Of a DNA stretch of 12,814 bases, positions 6,194 through 12,300 are shown piece by piece. The notes beneath the pieces were generated by a model. It ran no database searches, had not been told where the DNA came from, and saw nothing but the letters and a program-made list of their open reading frames with translations. Origin of the DNA: Deltaproteobacteria bacterium (lineage in GTDB: Bacteria; Myxococcota_A; UBA9042; DTJE01). The stretch spans positions 1 through 12,814 of the forward strand of contig JADHTP010000064.1 in the NCBI GenBank assembly GCA_016784945.1, given 5' to 3'. The position numbers were made by a program, and so were the translations under genes. Every line of letters starts with the position of its first letter. The stretch's first letter is position 1.

Positions 6194-7000
6194 TCAGTCG
6201 TTGTCGGGCACGTCGTTCTTGTCCGTTCGTTCACTGCGCCGCCGCTTCAGGCGGAAGGGAAGCTTCACGAGCCACTCCAACGGCCCCAGAAGGATGTAGG
6301 ACGAACCCAGGACCAGGAGGACGGCGCTGGCGCGCGTCTCGATGGCAACCCAGATGACACCGGCCACCATGGCAATCAAACCGATACGCCTCAAGAGCCC
6401 CATCCGCACGCGCTTGAAACTCCGGTAGGGCAACGTGCTGACCATGAGGAGGGCCAGGGACGGCATTCCCGCCGACAGGGACAGCAACCGGACCCGGTCG
6501 GAAAAGCCCAGGTCAGTGGCCACCCAGACAAACAGGGCCAGGATGCCCGCAGCCGCCGGAATGGGAAGCCCGATGAACCAACCCCCGGGCTTTTCGTCAC
6601 CGTCGGCCATCACGTTGAAACGGGCCAGACGAAGGGCGCCGCAGGCCACCCACAGGAAGGCGATGAACGCCCCCAGCAGGCCCTTGGCCCCGTCCAGCGA
6701 ATGGAGCGCGAAGAAGTAGGCCACGGCAGCGGGCGCCATGCCGAAAGACACCACGTCAGCCAGGGAATCGAGCTGGATCCCGAACCGTGTGGCCGTCCGG
6801 GTCATTCGCGCCACCCGACCGTCCAGGGAATCCGCCACCATGGCCACGAGGATCGCGATGGCCGCCCGTCGGAATCCCTGGTCCGTGCCCTCCATGCAGG
6901 AAGCCACAGCCAGGACGCCGAAGAAGACGCTGGCCAGCGTAAACAGGTTCGGAAGAATGTACTTGCTTTTCCTGATATCCACGGAAAAAGAGGTTATCAC
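6194..7000 (-). CDS. pssA: CDP-diacylglycerol--serine O-phosphatidyltransferase
   Basis: The enzyme condenses CDP-diacylglycerol with L-serine to phosphatidylserine and CMP at the inner membrane, the first step to phosphatidylethanolamine. The CDP-alcohol phosphotransferase signature is complete: Asp57, Asp60, Gly61, Ala64, Arg65, Gly74, Asp78, Asp82. The 268-residue protein is highly hydrophobic with several membrane helices, and it shows the PssA-typical ILPNLFTL start and the G-L-P-I-P-A-A-A-G block (144-152). The C-terminus is a charged cytoplasmic tail. The frame opens at a GTG at 7000. A second GTG at 6982 is also possible, and neither has a good ribosome binding site. A terminator separates it from the upstream CysM-CysS gene, so it may have its own promoter or depend on readthrough. 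No psd gene lies in the window. Confidence 0.93.
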   Translation of the reverse strand: MITSFSVDIRKSKYILPNLFTLASVFFGVLAVASCMEGTDQGFRRAAIAILVAMVADSLDGRVARMTRTATRFGIQLDSLADVVSFGMAPAAVAYFFALHSLDGAKGLLGAFIAFLWVACGALRLARFNVMADGDEKPGGWFIGLPIPAAAGILALFVWVATDLGFSDRVRLLSLSAGMPSLALLMVSTLPYRSFKRVRMGLLRRIGLIAMVAGVIWVAIETRASAVLLVLGSSYILLGPLEWLVKLPFRLKRRRSERTDKNDVPDND

Positions 7001-7017
7001 CGGGGCCGGGGCGCGTC

Positions 7018-7044
7018 AAAAACGGACCCGCCGGGGAAGGCCCG
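7018..7044 (-). terminator. intrinsic terminator after the CysM-CysS gene
   Basis: On the minus strand, directly after the stop codon, CGGGCC pairs with GGTCCG (one G-U pair) across a GC-rich 10 nt loop. Five T follow at 7022-7018. It lies between the fused cysteine gene and pssA and would reduce readthrough into pssA. Confidence 0.6.
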
Positions 7045-9393
7045 TCACTTGCCGTTTTCGTCGATCCAGAAAACGGTCCCGTCGGCCGTATCCTCCAGGG
7101 TCACGCAGCGCGCCTTCAGTTCTTCGCGGATCCGGTCGGCCTCATCGAAATCCTTGCGCTCACGGGCCTCTTCCCGTTGCCGCACCAGGGCCTCGATAGC
7201 CGGGTCAACGGATTCCGCGCCCGCCGCCTCGAAGTCGAAGATGGCCAGCACGGGCTCGATGCGGCGGAGGGACTCCAGCACGGTTTCCGCTGCCGCCTTC
7301 GATTCGTCGCCGCAGGCCAGGCGGGGATTCATCTTCCGGATCAGGCTGAATACCGCGCCCAGGGCCTTTGGCACGTTGAGGTCCGTGTCCATGGCCGCGT
7401 CGAATTCCGTGATCATCTCGGCCGCCATTCCCTCGAACGGCTTGCCGTCGCCGCTACCGGCTGCCTTCTTCAAACGGCTGACAAAGGAATCGATCCGTTT
7501 GAGGGCCGCCCTGGCCGCCTCGAGTTTCACCCTGGAATAGGTCAGGGGCTGGCGATAGTGCGTGGACATGAGCAGGAAACGCGCGTCCCTGCCGGTGAAT
7601 CCCATCCGGATGATGTCGTTCAGGGTGACGGCGTTCCCCACGGACCGGGACATCTTCTTGCCGTCCCTGAAAACCAGTTCGCTGTGGAACCAGTACCTGG
7701 CCGGCGACTTCCCACTCACGGCCTGGCACACCGCGATCTCGTTCTCGCTGTGGGGAAAAACCAGGTCGACCCCGCTGGTGTGGATGTCGAACTCGTCGCC
7801 GAGGTAGCGGGTGGACATGGCCGCGCACTCCACGTGCCATCCCGGCCGCACGTTCCCCCACTCGGTCTCGTAGAAGATGTCCCGCGCCATTTCACCCAGG
7901 GTGGCCCGCTTGAACAACGTGAAATCACGTGGATTGTCTTTTTCGTATTCGTCCAGGTCCACGGTGGCGCCGATCTTGATCTTGCCCATGTCCAGGCCGC
8001 TGAGGACACCGTAGCCTTCGTACTTGGCGATGTCGAAATACACGCTGCGCAGCTTTTCGTAGGCATATCCGCGATCCACCAACCGACGGGTCACGGCCAC
8101 CATGTCGTCCATGTGGTCGGAGGCCCGCGGGTACTTCCAGGCGCGCCTCACGGACAGCTCGTCCAGGCTCTGCATGAACTCGTCGGTGCAGCGGTCGGTC
8201 AGTTCCTTCAGTGAAATGTCCTGCCGGTCGGACTCGTCGATGGTGTTGTCATCGATATCCGTGATGTTCATCACGTGTTTGACTTCGAGCCCGGAGTACT
8301 CCAGGTAACGCCGCAGCAGATCCGTGGCCACCACCCGCCGCAAAAGGCCGATATGGGGTTCCGTGTGAACCGTGGGACCACAAGTGTACATGCCGACCTG
8401 TCCCGGTGTGATGGGTTTGAACGGCATGCGGGCCCGCGTCAATGTGTTGTACAGCTCGAGGCTAGGTTCCCTGGTCACTGGAACGGAGGCCTGGAAAAGC
8501 GTGGTGCTGAGGTAACGTTCGCCACCGTCCGGGAGGATCACCACGATGACCCCGCTGTCGATCTCTGCGGCCTTCTGAAGCGCGACAAAGGCGGCGGCGC
8601 CGGAACTCATCCCCACGAAAAGCCCTTCCTCCCGGGCCAGCAGGCGGGAGGTTTCATAGGCGTCCTCGTCGGCGATGTTGACCTTTTCGTCCAGCATTTC
8701 CCTATTGAAGATCCCGGGTCGATAGGCTTCCTTCAGGTTCTTCAGGCCCTGGATCTTGTGACCGAGGAACGGCTCCACCCCGATGATCCGGACCCCGGGC
8801 ACGTCCTCCCTCAGGCGCCGGCTCATCCCCATCAGGGTCCCGGTGGTTCCCATGGTGGACACGAAGTGGGTGATTCGCCCGCCGGTCTGGTGGATGACCT
8901 CCAGGGCGGTGCCATCGTAGTGTGCCAGCGGATTGGCCGGGTTGTTGAACTGGTCGGGAATGTAGTATTTCCCGGGTTCCCGGCGGGGCTGCCGATACAC
9001 GACCTCGATGGCTCCGTCGGTCCCCAATGCCGCCGGCGTCAGGAGGAAATCGGCGCCCAGGGCCGAAAGAATCTGCCGCCGTTCCTGGCTGACGGCCTCG
9101 CTCATGGCCAGCATGACCCGGTAGCCCTTGATGGCGCCCACCAGTGCCAGGCCGATGCCCGTATTGCCGCTGGTGGCCTCCAGGATGATCTTGTCCTTCG
9201 TCAGATCGCCCGAGGCCTCGGCGGCTTTGATCATGGAAAGCGCCACCCTGTCCTTGACCGATCCGCCGGGGTTCGCGCATTCCAGCTTCGCCCACACTTC
9301 CACCTTGGGATTCGGGCTGAGGCGTTTCAGTCTGACCAGTGGTGTATTGCCGATGAGTTCGAGGGCGCCGTCGCTGAATACTTGAGCTTTCAT
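7045..9393 (-). CDS. fused cysteine synthase / cysteinyl-tRNA synthetase
   Basis: One uninterrupted 782-residue frame encodes two enzymes. Residues 1 to about 300 are a CysM/CysK-type PLP enzyme making cysteine from an activated serine and sulfide: Schiff-base Lys47 in GGSVKDR, TSGNTG (74-79), phosphate loop GTTGT (182-186), and PDGGERYLST (288-297). After a linker of about ten residues, residues 313-782 are a complete class I cysteinyl-tRNA synthetase: LYNTLTR start, CGPT (Cys338), HIG at 347-349, zinc ligands Cys523, His548 and Glu552, KMSRS (580-584), and the C-terminal FDEADRIREEL helix and LEDTADGT block. The HIGH-type motif reads HIGL, where HIGN or HIGH is usual. The ATG at 9393 begins MKAQVFSDGA, as cysteine synthases do. 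An upstream ATG at 9456 would overlap the phosphatase gene. The upstream gene ends 34 bp before. Confidence 0.93.
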   Translation of the reverse strand: MKAQVFSDGALELIGNTPLVRLKRLSPNPKVEVWAKLECANPGGSVKDRVALSMIKAAEASGDLTKDKIILEATSGNTGIGLALVGAIKGYRVMLAMSEAVSQERRQILSALGADFLLTPAALGTDGAIEVVYRQPRREPGKYYIPDQFNNPANPLAHYDGTALEVIHQTGGRITHFVSTMGTTGTLMGMSRRLREDVPGVRIIGVEPFLGHKIQGLKNLKEAYRPGIFNREMLDEKVNIADEDAYETSRLLAREEGLFVGMSSGAAAFVALQKAAEIDSGVIVVILPDGGERYLSTTLFQASVPVTREPSLELYNTLTRARMPFKPITPGQVGMYTCGPTVHTEPHIGLLRRVVATDLLRRYLEYSGLEVKHVMNITDIDDNTIDESDRQDISLKELTDRCTDEFMQSLDELSVRRAWKYPRASDHMDDMVAVTRRLVDRGYAYEKLRSVYFDIAKYEGYGVLSGLDMGKIKIGATVDLDEYEKDNPRDFTLFKRATLGEMARDIFYETEWGNVRPGWHVECAAMSTRYLGDEFDIHTSGVDLVFPHSENEIAVCQAVSGKSPARYWFHSELVFRDGKKMSRSVGNAVTLNDIIRMGFTGRDARFLLMSTHYRQPLTYSRVKLEAARAALKRIDSFVSRLKKAAGSGDGKPFEGMAAEMITEFDAAMDTDLNVPKALGAVFSLIRKMNPRLACGDESKAAAETVLESLRRIEPVLAIFDFEAAGAESVDPAIEALVRQREEARERKDFDEADRIREELKARCVTLEDTADGTVFWIDENGK

Positions 9394-9427
9394 GGGGCCA
9401 GAAATTACCACGAGTTCAGTCGGGTAT

Positions 9428-10117
9428 TCAATGACAGGCTGCCGTCGACCGTGCATCGCGTATCGTGCCCGTGAATTTCAGGATGGGCCAGCCCCGGGAA
9501 CGGGCTTCCCGGCGGAGGCGAAAATTGGGGTTGACGGCATAGGGATGGCCCACGGCCCGCAGCAGGGGCAGGTCAGCAGAGTTGTCGGTGTAGAAGTGAC
9601 AGTCAGCCAGCGATTCACCGGCATCCCGGGCCATCTCCTCGGCCAGGGGCAGCTTGTTCGGTCCGTAGGGAATGGGTCTGACAAAGTCAGCCGCCATGAC
9701 CCCGTCACGGATGTTCTGGCGAAAACCCAGCACGTCGTCCACGGGAAGAAAATCCCTGAAGGTTTGAAGCAGGTAATGGGACGACGCCGAGATCAGGACC
9801 ACGCGATCCCCTTCCTCGTGGTGGCGGCGCACCCTTTCAATCCCATCCCTGAAGAGGTTCGGCCGGACGTGGGTTTCGAAGCACTCCTGCATGAGGCGAC
9901 CCAGTTCAGCGGCGGGTCGGCCCACGAAGGGCTGAATTCCCCGGATGTAGGCCCGATCGAAGTCCAGAACCCCGAGATGATGCTGGACGTGGGCCCAGGC
10001 CATCTCCACCACGAATCGACCGGAAAGGAGGCCTTCGCGACGGAAGAGCCGGGCGCAGTGAAACGCCGTGGAACCGCGCACGAGGGTATGGTCGACGTCG
10101 AAAAAGGCAATAGCCAT
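9428..10117 (-). CDS. HAD-IB family phosphatase, SerB-like
   Basis: The protein has 229 residues of the HAD superfamily, subfamily IB, which includes phosphoserine phosphatase relatives. The motifs are: nucleophile Asp7 and acid/base Asp9 in DVDHT, Ser110 in LISAS, Lys155 in PNKLP, and Asp178 and Asp182 in YTDNSADLP for Mg2+. The helical cap is at about 15-90. The C-terminal VNPNFRLRREARSRGWPIL block is typical of the TIGR01490 group. The substrate is not proven. Its place just ahead of the cysteine synthase fusion makes a phosphoserine-like substrate plausible but is not evidence. No ribosome binding site precedes the ATG. Instead a TATAAT box ends six bases before it, so the mRNA may be leaderless. 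The gene probably forms an operon with the fusion gene. Confidence 0.9.
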   Translation of the reverse strand: MAIAFFDVDHTLVRGSTAFHCARLFRREGLLSGRFVVEMAWAHVQHHLGVLDFDRAYIRGIQPFVGRPAAELGRLMQECFETHVRPNLFRDGIERVRRHHEEGDRVVLISASSHYLLQTFRDFLPVDDVLGFRQNIRDGVMAADFVRPIPYGPNKLPLAEEMARDAGESLADCHFYTDNSADLPLLRAVGHPYAVNPNFRLRREARSRGWPILKFTGTIRDARSTAACH

Positions 10118-10123
10118 TGGGGG

Positions 10124-10152
10124 ATTATATCCCGCCCCTGGAGCGTAGCCAA
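10124..10152 (-). promoter_or_regulatory. promoter for the phosphatase gene, leaderless
   Basis: On the minus strand, TTGGCT (10152-10147, four of six) and a perfect TATAAT (10129-10124) are separated by 17 bp. Six bases later comes the ATG at 10117, so transcription would begin at or one base before the start codon. The TAA stop of the epimerase remnant lies inside the TATAAT box. Confidence 0.55.
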
Positions 10153-10740
10153 TCGACTGTTTCGCCGATGGCGTCGAGGGGATCGCCGGGGTCGGAGCCG
10201 AGTTCGCGTACGGCCTTGTCGCTACGGTAGAACAGTTTCCGGGAGGAAGCCCGCGCCATGTCCACGGTCAACGGAGGCCCTCCCTTCATCCAGCCGAGGC
10301 CGACCTCGCTGACGCGGGCGGCAAGGCCCATGACGATGGGCGGCAAGGCAATCACCGGGGTTCCTTTTCCCAGGCGCTCCAGGATGGCCCTGAAGAGGTC
10401 CCGGTAGGTCATGTTCACCCCCCCCGAGCACGTAGCATTCACCGCGTCGCCCTTTTTCGGCCGCCAGGAGGATACCCTGGGCCACGTTCCTCACGTCCGC
10501 CACGTTGGTGCCGCCGGGGGGGGGGCTCGCCATGAACCCCCTCACGTTTGCGAGCCCGCTGACGTAGCTGGCCGCATTCATGTTGATGTCGTCGGGTCCG
10601 AACATGGTGGCTGGATTGCAGACCACGGCGTCCATGCCGGCGCCGGCCGCCGCGAAACCGGCCAGCCGGGGTCCGGTGGAATCTGGGGTGCCTGCCACGT
10701 GCCTTCCTTGAGCGGGTCGTTGGACCCGGTCCAGGGGATT
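10125..10740 (-). pseudogene. decayed NAD-dependent epimerase/dehydratase (extended SDR)
   Basis: The remains of an extended short-chain dehydrogenase, similar to HpnA or dihydroflavonol-reductase-like epimerases, are spread over two or three frames. One frame gives MDAVVCNPATMFGP and, further on, NVADVRNVAQGI and CYVLGGG. The C-terminal part, from MTYRDLFRAI through SRKLFYRSDKAVRELG to the stop, is in another frame. The switch falls in a run of eight C on the plus strand (10418-10425), and seven would restore one frame. A third piece (TGSNDPLKEGTWQAP) near 10690-10735 is in yet another frame. The Rossmann N-terminus and the Tyr-x3-Lys active site are missing, and homology stops next to the heptamer array at 10757. 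A run of ten G (10516-10525) lies inside. A sequencing error could explain the eight-C shift but not the missing half. Confidence 0.78.
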
Positions 10741-10756
10741 CTATCGCAAGTCGGTA

Positions 10757-10784
10757 GTTGATCGTTCATCGTTGATCGTTCGAC
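10757..10784. repeat. heptamer array, four GTTGATC-like units
   Basis: The units GTTGATC, GTTCATC, GTTGATC and GTTCGAC stand in tandem. Two are identical to the unit at 2857-2884. The array lies exactly where homology to the epimerase ends and just before the promoter of the truncated acpS, between two damaged genes. Confidence 0.85.
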
Positions 10785-10791
10785 CAATCGG

Positions 10792-10821
10792 TTGACAGTG
10801 TAAAGGAGGGACAAATACGAT
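10792..10821 (+). promoter_or_regulatory. promoter for the truncated acpS, leaderless
   Basis: TTGACA (10792-10797, perfect) and TACGAT (10816-10821, four of six) have an 18 bp spacer. The -10 box ends six bases before the ATG at 10828, the same geometry as at the phosphatase gene. An AGGAGG sequence at 10804-10809 is 18 bases from the ATG, too far to act as its ribosome binding site. Confidence 0.5.
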
Positions 10822-10827
10822 TCGTCC

Positions 10828-11007
10828 ATGATCCTGGGAATCGGAACGGACATCGTGGTGAGCCACGGGGAAGGCGGCGCACCGGAAGTCACGCTGAAAG
10901 GCGAGGCGGATCGGCGGGTGCGCGAGTCCGGCGGACGGATACAGATATCTCTCTCCCACGCGGAAGGGCTGGCCGTCGCCTTTGCCATCTGGTTCCAGGA
11001 AACGTGA
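10828..11007 (+). pseudogene. acpS: internally deleted holo-ACP synthase, 59 codons
   Basis: The ORF is intact and begins MILGIGTDIV, the hallmark N-terminus of AcpS (including the Mg-binding Asp8). It then jumps to what is normally the C-terminal third: GGAPEVTLKGEA, and SLSHAEGLAVAFAIWFQE. AcpS is usually about 120-130 residues, so roughly 60-70 residues are missing in frame. The loss includes the helix with the K-E-A motif whose Glu completes the Mg site. AcpS transfers 4'-phosphopantetheine from CoA to acyl carrier protein; this version should be inactive. It lies convergent to fabD, a gene of the same fatty acid pathway, and its TGA directly abuts the fabD stop. It may be a recent pseudogene, or a retained mini-protein with another role. 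Another copy or an Sfp-type enzyme should exist elsewhere in the genome. Confidence 0.75.
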
Positions 11008-11955
11008 TCAGTCGCAAAAGGCCTGGACCACCCGCTGGAGCGAGGCCAGGCTGCAGACCGACGAGACCTTGTAGGCGGAAGTGTCGGTCCAGATCCGGCG
11101 CAGCATTCCCCTGAGGACCTTGCCGGGGCCCACCTCTATGAACCGTGTGACCCCGTCCTGCTTCAGCCCTTCCATGATGTTCACCCATCGCACGGGGCTT
11201 TGAAGCTGTTTGAACAACGAGTCCCTGATCACGTCGACGCCCGGGGCGGGCCGGCCCGTCACGTTGAGGTAGACCCGCCTGCGGGGCTCGCCGAAGGACG
11301 TCTCTTCCAGCACCTGACCGAAGGGGCCCTCGGCCGTGGCCATCAACTCGCTGTGCCAGGCGCCCGAAACCGGCAACTCCACCACGTGGGCCCCCTTGGA
11401 CTCGAAGTGATCGGCGGCCTGCTTCATGCCATCGAGGGTCCCGGAGACCACCACCTGCTCCGGGGCGTTCAGGTTGGCAACCCCGCCCTGTGAGCGGGGC
11501 ATGAGGTCGCCCATGTCGGACATCACCTCGTCCATGGCCAGACCGATGATGGCGACCATGGTCCCGGGAAACCGCGTGGCTGCATCGTCCATGCACTTGC
11601 CGCGGGCGGCGGACACGCGGACCGCATCCACTTTCGACAGGACGCCGGCACAGGCCAGGGCCGAGTACTCGCCCAGGGAATGCCCGGCCGTGGCCCAGGG
11701 TTCCATGCCCTGACGTCGCAACCAGCCCATGCAGGCCAGGTTCACCGCGGTGATGGTGGGTTGCAGGACTCGTGTTCTGGACAGGGCGTCAAAGGGGCCT
11801 TCGAAGCAGAGCTTCGCCAGGTCCGTTTCAGCCGCGTCGCTGGCCAGGGCAAAGAGATCCCTTGCCTCGCTCGACTCCTTGTACAGGTCCTGCCCCATGC
11901 CCACGAACTGGGAACCCTGCCCGGGAAACAGGAAAGCCAGCTTTCTTTCCGTCAT
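11008..11955 (-). CDS. fabD: malonyl-CoA:ACP transacylase
   Basis: The enzyme moves malonyl from CoA to acyl carrier protein for fatty acid elongation in the cytosol. The 315-residue protein is of normal length. The oxyanion block PGQGSQ is at 11-16, nucleophile Ser93 lies in GHSLGE, Arg118 in AARGK, and the catalytic His201 in SGAWHSELM, where most FabD proteins have SGPFHSPLM. The C-terminal FIEVGPGKVLRGM block is typical. An AGAGGA ribosome binding site lies a few bases before the ATG at 11955. No other fab gene follows on this strand. The convergent truncated acpS ends at the adjoining base, and no terminator separates them. Confidence 0.96.
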   Translation of the reverse strand: MTERKLAFLFPGQGSQFVGMGQDLYKESSEARDLFALASDAAETDLAKLCFEGPFDALSRTRVLQPTITAVNLACMGWLRRQGMEPWATAGHSLGEYSALACAGVLSKVDAVRVSAARGKCMDDAATRFPGTMVAIIGLAMDEVMSDMGDLMPRSQGGVANLNAPEQVVVSGTLDGMKQAADHFESKGAHVVELPVSGAWHSELMATAEGPFGQVLEETSFGEPRRRVYLNVTGRPAPGVDVIRDSLFKQLQSPVRWVNIMEGLKQDGVTRFIEVGPGKVLRGMLRRIWTDTSAYKVSSVCSLASLQRVVQAFCD

Positions 11956-11984
11956 TGGTGTCCTCTTCAGCGCCTGCGTCGAAA

Positions 11985-12013
11985 TATGTATTGGGTACGC
12001 GTGGCAAAGTCAA
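11985..12013 (-). promoter_or_regulatory. possible promoter for fabD
   Basis: On the minus strand, TTGACT (12013-12008) is followed after 17 bp by TACATA (11990-11985); a 19 bp spacer would give CATATT. The -35 box matches five of six, the -10 box is weak. The transcript would carry a leader of about 20 nt that includes the fabD ribosome binding site, so here the leader is conventional. Confidence 0.35.
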
Positions 12014-12022
12014 TGGAGGAGC

Positions 12023-12085
12023 GTCTACCGTCTACCGAAGAGAGCCTGTAGCCAATCCCAGACCACTGGCCGACCATCGACTGAT
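12023..12085. repeat. degenerate heptamer array
   Basis: Two perfect GTCTACC units (12023-12036) are followed by a stretch that can still be cut into sevens with similar ends, such as GCCAATC, GACCATC and GACTGAT, but is otherwise decayed. It leads straight into the cruciform repeat at 12088. Only the first 14 bp is certain. Confidence 0.5.
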
Positions 12086-12087
12086 TT

Positions 12088-12157
12088 CTTGTAGGGGACG
12101 GACACCTGTCCATACCACTGGGCCATAAGGGCGAACCAGATGAGTCGCCCCTACAAG
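12088..12157. repeat. 70 bp cruciform repeat, second copy
   Basis: Its termini CTTGTAGGGG (12088-12097) and CCCCTACAAG (12148-12157) are identical to those at 6087-6157, and the length is one base shorter. The inner hairpins are present but different: GGACA/TGTCC after the left end, and GGGCGA/TCGCCC near the right end. The arms are conserved and the loops vary, as expected for structured mobile repeats. Confidence 0.82.
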
Positions 12158-12167
12158 GGGGGTCATA

Positions 12168-12184
12168 GGGGGGCGGCGCCCCCC
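12168..12184. other. G6/C6 hairpin
   Basis: GGGGGGC and GCCCCCC pair fully across a GGC loop, giving a seven base pair all-GC stem directly right of the cruciform repeat. No T-run follows on either strand, so a terminator role is not supported. The rest of 12185-12242 shows nothing recognisable. Confidence 0.5.
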
Positions 12185-12242
12185 TTGAGCAAGAGAAGCG
12201 CCAAGCGCAGGGCGGCACGCCAGTGCCCGCCCGAGATTGGCG

Positions 12243-12274
12243 CCCGTAGCAGCGACGGAGTCGCCCCTACAAGG
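12243..12274. repeat. fragment of the cruciform repeat
   Basis: The right end AGTCGCCCCTACAAG is identical to that of the second full copy. The left part is short and altered (GCCCGTAG) and encloses a small GCGAC/GTCGC hairpin at 12252-12264. It is a partial or rearranged copy beside the complete one. Confidence 0.55.
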
Positions 12275-12278
12275 GAAA

Positions 12279-12300
12279 GGCTGGCCTGGGTAGGCCAACC
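12279..12300 (-). terminator. hairpin at the end of the radical SAM gene
   Basis: GGTTGGCCT and AGGCCAGCC on the minus strand form a 9 bp stem (one T-G pair) with loop ACCC, starting on the base after the stop codon. The following TTTCCCTT is a poor U-tract. It may act as a weak terminator or an mRNA 3' end protector, or be a third repeat type, since GTAGG/CCTAC words recur in it. Confidence 0.4.

Noticed and set aside
6035..7540. Long plus-strand open frame (501 codons) opposite pssA and the CysRS end
   Set aside because: It runs through the cruciform repeat and antisense to two well-supported genes, and no family is recognisable.
7045..8450. MshC (mycothiol ligase) instead of CysRS
   Set aside because: The C-terminal anticodon-binding helices and the LEDTADGT block of CysRS are present, and MshC proteins lack that region.
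9394..9456. Earlier ATG (9456) extending the fused cysteine gene by 21 residues
   Set aside because: It would overlap the end of the phosphatase gene, and the extra residues do not resemble cysteine synthase N-termini, which fit the ATG at 9393.
8275..9474. Plus-strand open frame (399 codons) opposite the cysteine synthase half
   Set aside because: Shadow of a strongly conserved PLP enzyme; no ribosome binding site and no motif.
11956..12300. tRNA or small protein gene in the 345 bp gap upstream of fabD
   Set aside because: No cloverleaf or TTCRANT-type arm was seen, and the open frames there consist of repeat sequence.
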